Assembly: GCA_900541835.1 (NCBI GenBank)
Contig: UQLL01000019.1
Location: 1-48,674, forward strand
DNA: 48,674 nt
Direction: 5' to 3'
Origin: an uncultured Porphyromonadaceae bacterium
GTDB lineage: Bacteria; Bacteroidota; Bacteroidia; Bacteroidales; Muribaculaceae
Shown: positions 45,601 to 48,674 of the stretch, one piece after another
Position numbering within the stretch: the stretch's first letter is position 1
How the letters are laid out: each line of letters starts with the position of its first letter
Translations under genes and position numbers: made by a program
Notes under the pieces: generated by a model
Seen by the model: only the letters and a program-made list of their open reading frames with translations
What the model was told of the DNA's origin: nothing
Database searches by the model: none

Positions 45601-48600
45601 CGCCCGTGTCGGCCAGGCGGGCCACGATGCCGGCGGCGTTGTTGCCGGCGGCGGTGATGGGGGCGTAGTTGCGGCAGTTGTCGATGACGCCGTAGCAGAT
45701 GGCCACGAAGGGTGCCACGCCGTTGCCTGCCTTAAGGTCGCAGCTGGCGTCCATGACGATGTTCTTGACAACGCCCTTGGGGCCGAGGATGCCCAGCAGG
45801 CCGACGGTCTGGCGGGTGCCGGTGCCGAGCTTGCCGGAGTCGTTGATGGTGTAGCCGTTGAGCTTCCAGTTCTTGATGCTGTGGCCGCGTCCGTCGAGGG
45901 TGGCGTTGAAGTAGTGCTTCTCGTTGGTGTCGTCGGCCACGCCGTAGAAGTCGGTGACTCCGGCGAAGTCGATGTCGTTGGCCATGGCGTAGTAGTCGCC
46001 GTCGAATGTCAGGCCGTTATCGGTGATGGCCTTGTTGAGGACCTTGAAGTCGTTGGCGGTCTTGAGCAGGTAGGGGTTTTCGGCGGTGCCTTCGCCCTCG
46101 AACTGCCTGGGAGCGATGTTGAGGTAGTAGATGCGGGAGAATGTTCCGCCCAGGGTCTCGTCGGTGAGGCTGGCGGTGAGGAATTCCTGGCTGAGTATGC
46201 CCTTGAGCTTGGCCTTGTCGCCCTCGATTTTCATGCCGTCGGTCTCCTGGACGTAGCGTCCGTTGGAGTAGAGGGCCCAGGTGACGTTCGGGTCGAGGCC
46301 GAGTGTGATGTCGCTGCGTACGTAGGTGATGCGCTGCTCGCCGGCGAGTGTGGCGGGCACGGAGGCGAATGCCTGCACGTTGGCGGGCAGTACGCCCTTG
46401 GGCACGGGATAGCGCCCGGCGGCGAAGTCCCATACGTCGGCGCCGAAGCCTTCGAGGGTGTTGCCGGAAGTGAGGAAGCTGGTCAGGCGGCCGCCGTCTT
46501 CGGCCTCCAGGCCGGTGGTCTGCATGTCGGCGAAGGTGTTGGCCGTGGAGGGGTATACGCCGCTGGTGGCCGACATGTTGCCGTAGATGGCCTGTGCGGG
46601 GCAGGCCACGCCGGCGTTGCGCACCTGGCCGGTGGAGATGCAGTTTTGGATTTCGGGCTTGATCCACTTGTCGATGTTGAAGTTGCCGACGATGCCGCCG
46701 GTCTTCTGGTTCTCGCTGGAGCCCTGGATGGCCATGGAGGTGTAGCAGTCGGAGATGGCGCCGGAGCTGTTGCCGACGATGCCGCCGGCGGCGCCGATGG
46801 TGTTCTTGGTTACGTAGGTGGACTGCACGCCGAGGGTGACGCAGCGTGTGATGAGGGTGTTGTCGGCGGCGGTGCCGGCGATGCCTCCCTGCCAGGCGTA
46901 GCCGGTGTTGTCTGACAGGGAGCCCAGGAAGTAGGTGTCGGCGATGAGCCCGTGGGCGGTGGCGGTGCCTTGCAGGGAGCCGGTGATGCCTCCCACGCCG
47001 TGGCCGATGGTGTTGGCAATGGCGGACTTTATGGTGGCCGATACCCGGCAGCGCGAGATGGTGTCGCGCACGAGTTCGCCGCTCAGGCCGCCGGTGTAGG
47101 CACGGCCCTCGATGGTGCCCAGGAACGTGGAGTTGGTGATGCCCACGCCGGAGCCGGCGAGGCCGCCCACGTACTCGTTGGTGGAGTTGATGCGGCCGGT
47201 GACGTGTACGTTGTCCATGCGCGACGAGCTCTTGCCGGCGATGATGCCGGTGTACTTGGCCGCCGCGGTGATGTTGGCGTTGGTGACGCGTAGGTCTTTG
47301 AGGCCGCCGCCGGCTGCGATGCAGCCGAACAGGCCGGTATAGGCGCTGCCGCCGCGCTCTATGCGCAGGTTCTTGATTTCGTGGTTGGCGCCGTCGTAGT
47401 AGCCGGAGAAGGGTACGGCGAGGGTGCCGATGGGGTGGTAGGAGCCCTTGAGCGCCGACATGTCGATGTCGGCGGTCTGCTGCACGTGCTTGCCTGCCAT
47501 CTTGTCGCCGCCGTTGACGCGGGCGGCGAGCTTGGTCAGGTCTTCGGCCGAGGCGATCTTATAGGGGTTCTCGGCGGTGCCCTCGCCCTGGAGGGTGAGG
47601 TCCTGCTTGCCGGGCCAGGTGAAGGTGTGTCCGGCGTCGAGCATGAGCACTGAGCTCTCCATGCCGTAGGAGCAGGTGAGCAGGGCGTTCCAGCGGAACA
47701 CGCCCCATGGGCCGAACTCGAGCATGGACTCGTCGCCGCTGCCGGTCATGTTGGCGTCCACGCCCTTGTTCTGCGACGATGTCCAGGCGGCAGGGTAGTT
47801 GCACGACGGGGCCGTGGTGGAGCTCTCGATGAGCACCTGCGGCTCCATCTCCCAGGTGGAGTCGGGCTTGAGGGTGGCACGCACGGAGCGGCCCGTGCCC
47901 ATGATGTTGGCGATGAGAACCTCGCCGGGAGCGATCTGGTCGATGTAGAGACGGTAGGTGGACTCGGTGTCCTCGAATTTCTTGGAGGCGATGATGCGCT
48001 TCTTGCCGATCATGGAGGCGTTGGTCTGCTTGAGGCGCAGGTCGCGGCTCACTCCTAGGGCCGAACCGTAATAGGTGGAAGTCTCGTCGGGGATGACGAG
48101 CACCCAGCCTATGTCGCCGTTCAGGTGAAGGTGCCCGTCTTCGGTGACGGCAAGGGTGAAATATGCGTCGGGGTCGGAGTAGAAGCCGCCCTTCTTGACG
48201 TCGAAGGGCATGAGGAAGAAGTTGCCGTACGGCTTGGCGTAGAAAGCGAAGTGGGGGTGTACCTTCACTGTGCCGGTGGCGGCGTCGTACACGCCGCGGG
48301 CAGTGAAGTCCAGGTTGAAGAAGTTCTCGATGAATGCCGAGTCGCCCCGGAATGTCAGCTTGGTGGCGGCGTCATAGAGCTGCCTGGGGTTGTTGCCGCC
48401 CAGGTCGTCCCACTGGATGAATTCCTTGCCGTTGAGCTGGCTGGCGGAGGGCGCCTTGGCTGTGCGTTTGTGGACCGGTGGGGCGAAGGTCTCCTCCAGG
48501 GCCCGTACCTGGCTGGGCTTCAGCCCGTCCGAGCGGTCGCCTGCGCGGGCCGGGAGTCCCATCAGGACAAGCGACACCAGCGCGATGGCGGCCGTGAGTC

Positions 48601-48613
48601 TGGTTTGGTTCAT
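42665..48613 (-). CDS. Giant GLUG-repeat surface protein
   Basis: A 1982-residue exported protein. The start at 48613 gives the signal peptide MNQTRLTAAIALVSLVLMG, ending ARA-GD. Residues about 50-330 form an N-terminal domain. Then three modules follow, each opened by a similar header (GEGTAENPYKI near 345, GEGTAENPYLL near 840, GKGTEQEPYLL near 1280) and each carrying a run of GLUG-type units of the form YTGGLVG-x-S-x-G-x-I-x-N-C-x-N-x-G, which build a beta-helix. Ig-like linkers stand between modules. The last 50 residues (SVRYFTLDGMEVTNPAPGTT to TEKVVIR) are a C-terminal sorting-type domain like the one ending the 165-4682 gene. GLUG proteins are adhesin-like; the ligand is unknown. The opposite strand is open in places through codon bias only. 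Confidence 0.88.
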   Translation of the reverse strand: MNQTRLTAAIALVSLVLMGLPARAGDRSDGLKPSQVRALEETFAPPVHKRTAKAPSASQLNGKEFIQWDDLGGNNPRQLYDAATKLTFRGDSAFIENFFNLDFTARGVYDAATGTVKVHPHFAFYAKPYGNFFLMPFDVKKGGFYSDPDAYFTLAVTEDGHLHLNGDIGWVLVIPDETSTYYGSALGVSRDLRLKQTNASMIGKKRIIASKKFEDTESTYRLYIDQIAPGEVLIANIMGTGRSVRATLKPDSTWEMEPQVLIESSTTAPSCNYPAAWTSSQNKGVDANMTGSGDESMLEFGPWGVFRWNALLTCSYGMESSVLMLDAGHTFTWPGKQDLTLQGEGTAENPYKIASAEDLTKLAARVNGGDKMAGKHVQQTADIDMSALKGSYHPIGTLAVPFSGYYDGANHEIKNLRIERGGSAYTGLFGCIAAGGGLKDLRVTNANITAAAKYTGIIAGKSSSRMDNVHVTGRINSTNEYVGGLAGSGVGITNSTFLGTIEGRAYTGGLSGELVRDTISRCRVSATIKSAIANTIGHGVGGITGSLQGTATAHGLIADTYFLGSLSDNTGYAWQGGIAGTAADNTLITRCVTLGVQSTYVTKNTIGAAGGIVGNSSGAISDCYTSMAIQGSSENQKTGGIVGNFNIDKWIKPEIQNCISTGQVRNAGVACPAQAIYGNMSATSGVYPSTANTFADMQTTGLEAEDGGRLTSFLTSGNTLEGFGADVWDFAAGRYPVPKGVLPANVQAFASVPATLAGEQRITYVRSDITLGLDPNVTWALYSNGRYVQETDGMKIEGDKAKLKGILSQEFLTASLTDETLGGTFSRIYYLNIAPRQFEGEGTAENPYLLKTANDFKVLNKAITDNGLTFDGDYYAMANDIDFAGVTDFYGVADDTNEKHYFNATLDGRGHSIKNWKLNGYTINDSGKLGTGTRQTVGLLGILGPKGVVKNIVMDASCDLKAGNGVAPFVAICYGVIDNCRNYAPITAAGNNAAGIVARLADTGAKVLNCYNAGTITAGNVYAAGIASDMQAGTEMRNCQNDGTVRTDSILPSAPYAGTAAAAGLVGSTGGSLLIANCVNQGDVSAAREVAGIVARCADGVMLRNVVNTGMLTMTDRKSVTGGIAATNRNTVTYENVYYDRQMIYAGAAANSIYPGATGLDTRDLTAGTTLQGLPVDTFDFQAGKLPVLKAFKDEKAAVAMRNMALMLAAGENTNEVETAATLATGDGVRWTLAGDGFTLSGSTVTPKALDQPGTGTLNATLGGYTRAIGLQSMHVPFTGKGTEQEPYLLDTYADWKNLSKYNNTYGFRYEGKHFAMTKDVECDSTDNFYAIAFNSANHFMGDIDGRNHTLRHLRMEYVDKTATDTYENVGVISFLGYAGTLRNLRLNGHIRGYKYTGGLVGVSYGTVDNCHNDGYVATTNNTNTGGVVCAANGGTIRNCSNTGLIEGRYTHVGGVASYVAAGVRIENCFNAGTVSAADSLGTRRYTIVGGVVGQMSGIMRNCHNRGTVIGDGTLGGVAGYAADIDSCANYSDIAATGSTVGGVAGRAAYRMSHCYNYGNISANNYTGGVVGDISSKAIVDYCSNRGTVTGRSKAYTGGVAGDVSTGATLDSCANYGAVLGTGTNSGYVGGVTGGGTSSITLSRLVNHAPVTVSGGASTYYVAGIAGACGGTITDSYNYGAVSNTSYGTAGISGYGVGKAYRCVNLGNVATSYTGTSKYGNAGGIWGHNGGQIYDCVNYGNVSGNKYVGGIMGYSATSTKVARVYFSGKLTCPDAATTGAIIHSESSQTKVTCDSAYYNTDLCPDLQTNDRDAAFAKGVTARGLKSAVLGDAFDLHPHALPTLKAFAGVADLNAAACILNFKDDESASAFRTSLRIERFPGVNVTVTPNLKVEGDKVWVVSTKPLDPATITVKGPGYERVFTVTTDNGGTGVDGLDSDRTPLSVRYFTLDGMEVTNPAPGTTVVRITLFTDGTAATEKVVIR

Positions 48614-48674
48614 GTTGATAAGGGAGGTTCTATTATTTGATTTTTCAGACTGGCGCATCGAGACAGAACCTCAT

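Noticed and set aside
42614..46915. Plus-strand frames of about 613 and 786 codons opposite the GLUG gene
   Set aside because: Repetitive Gly/Val/Ala translation is the complement of the GLUG repeats; no independent coding evidence.

Overview
The window reads as chromosomal DNA of a GC-rich member of the Bacteroidales; a gut Muribaculaceae-type genome is the best guess, but this is inference. Support: several starts are preceded by the Bacteroidota -7 box TAnnTTTG (one with a perfect TTTG-N19-TAACTTTG) and not by Shine-Dalgarno/TATAAT signals; secD and secF are fused; lipoproteins, fibronectin-III/choice-of-anchor-J and GLUG surface proteins are typical; and pyrG-yidC, a DUF3467 gene and the cysS-dacB-rsmI order fit the group. 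No rRNA, tRNA, CRISPR array, transposase or integrase was seen.

Layout. 165-4682 (-): a large secreted fibronectin-III/anchor-J protein. 4683-5564: a long non-coding stretch with a 22-bp palindrome, a short glycosyltransferase-2 remnant and the secDF terminator. 5565-8537 (-): secDF. 8778-14679 (+): an Ig-like lipoprotein, pyrG and yidC. 15052-16882 (+): a two-gene operon of a Spi/C10-peptidase-like lipoprotein whose catalytic Cys and His appear to be lost, and a small lipoprotein. 17078-22898 (+): a complete urease cluster ureA-B-C-E-F-G-D. 23041-24051 (-): a membrane-anchored acidic protein with a PEKPE repeat. 24159-34857 (-): a long, tightly packed directon: gyrB, a zinc-ribbon microprotein, a MATE transporter, an rRNA methyltransferase, copA, an HMA protein, tcdA, a lolD-like ATPase, then a 2-hydroxyacid dehydrogenase and an LD-carboxypeptidase. 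35087-35632 (-): a lipoprotein. 35768-36657 (+): an AT-rich island with an MntA/HepT toxin-antitoxin pair and a frameshifted gene remnant. 36861-42311 (+): DUF3467, cysS, a D-Ala-D-Ala carboxypeptidase, a hypothetical protein, rsmI and a coiled-coil lipoprotein. 42665-48613 (-): a giant three-module GLUG-repeat surface protein.

How the parts work together. The urease genes hold all three structural subunits and all four nickel-insertion chaperones, so they should make an active urease if nickel is supplied; no nickel or urea transporter is in the window. SecDF and YidC serve protein export and membrane insertion, LolD-type ATPases drive lipoprotein or peptide export, and the window itself encodes many exported products. 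CopA and the HMA protein form a copper-handling pair inside a housekeeping directon.

The most distinctive non-genic signal is a dispersed palindromic repeat family with a core like GGACGCACC-AG-GGTGCGTCC followed by CTACA. It sits at the left end of the window, in three intergenic gaps of the urease cluster, just after that cluster, and, strikingly, inside the reading frame of the hypothetical gene at 40092-40703, where it encodes part of a linker.
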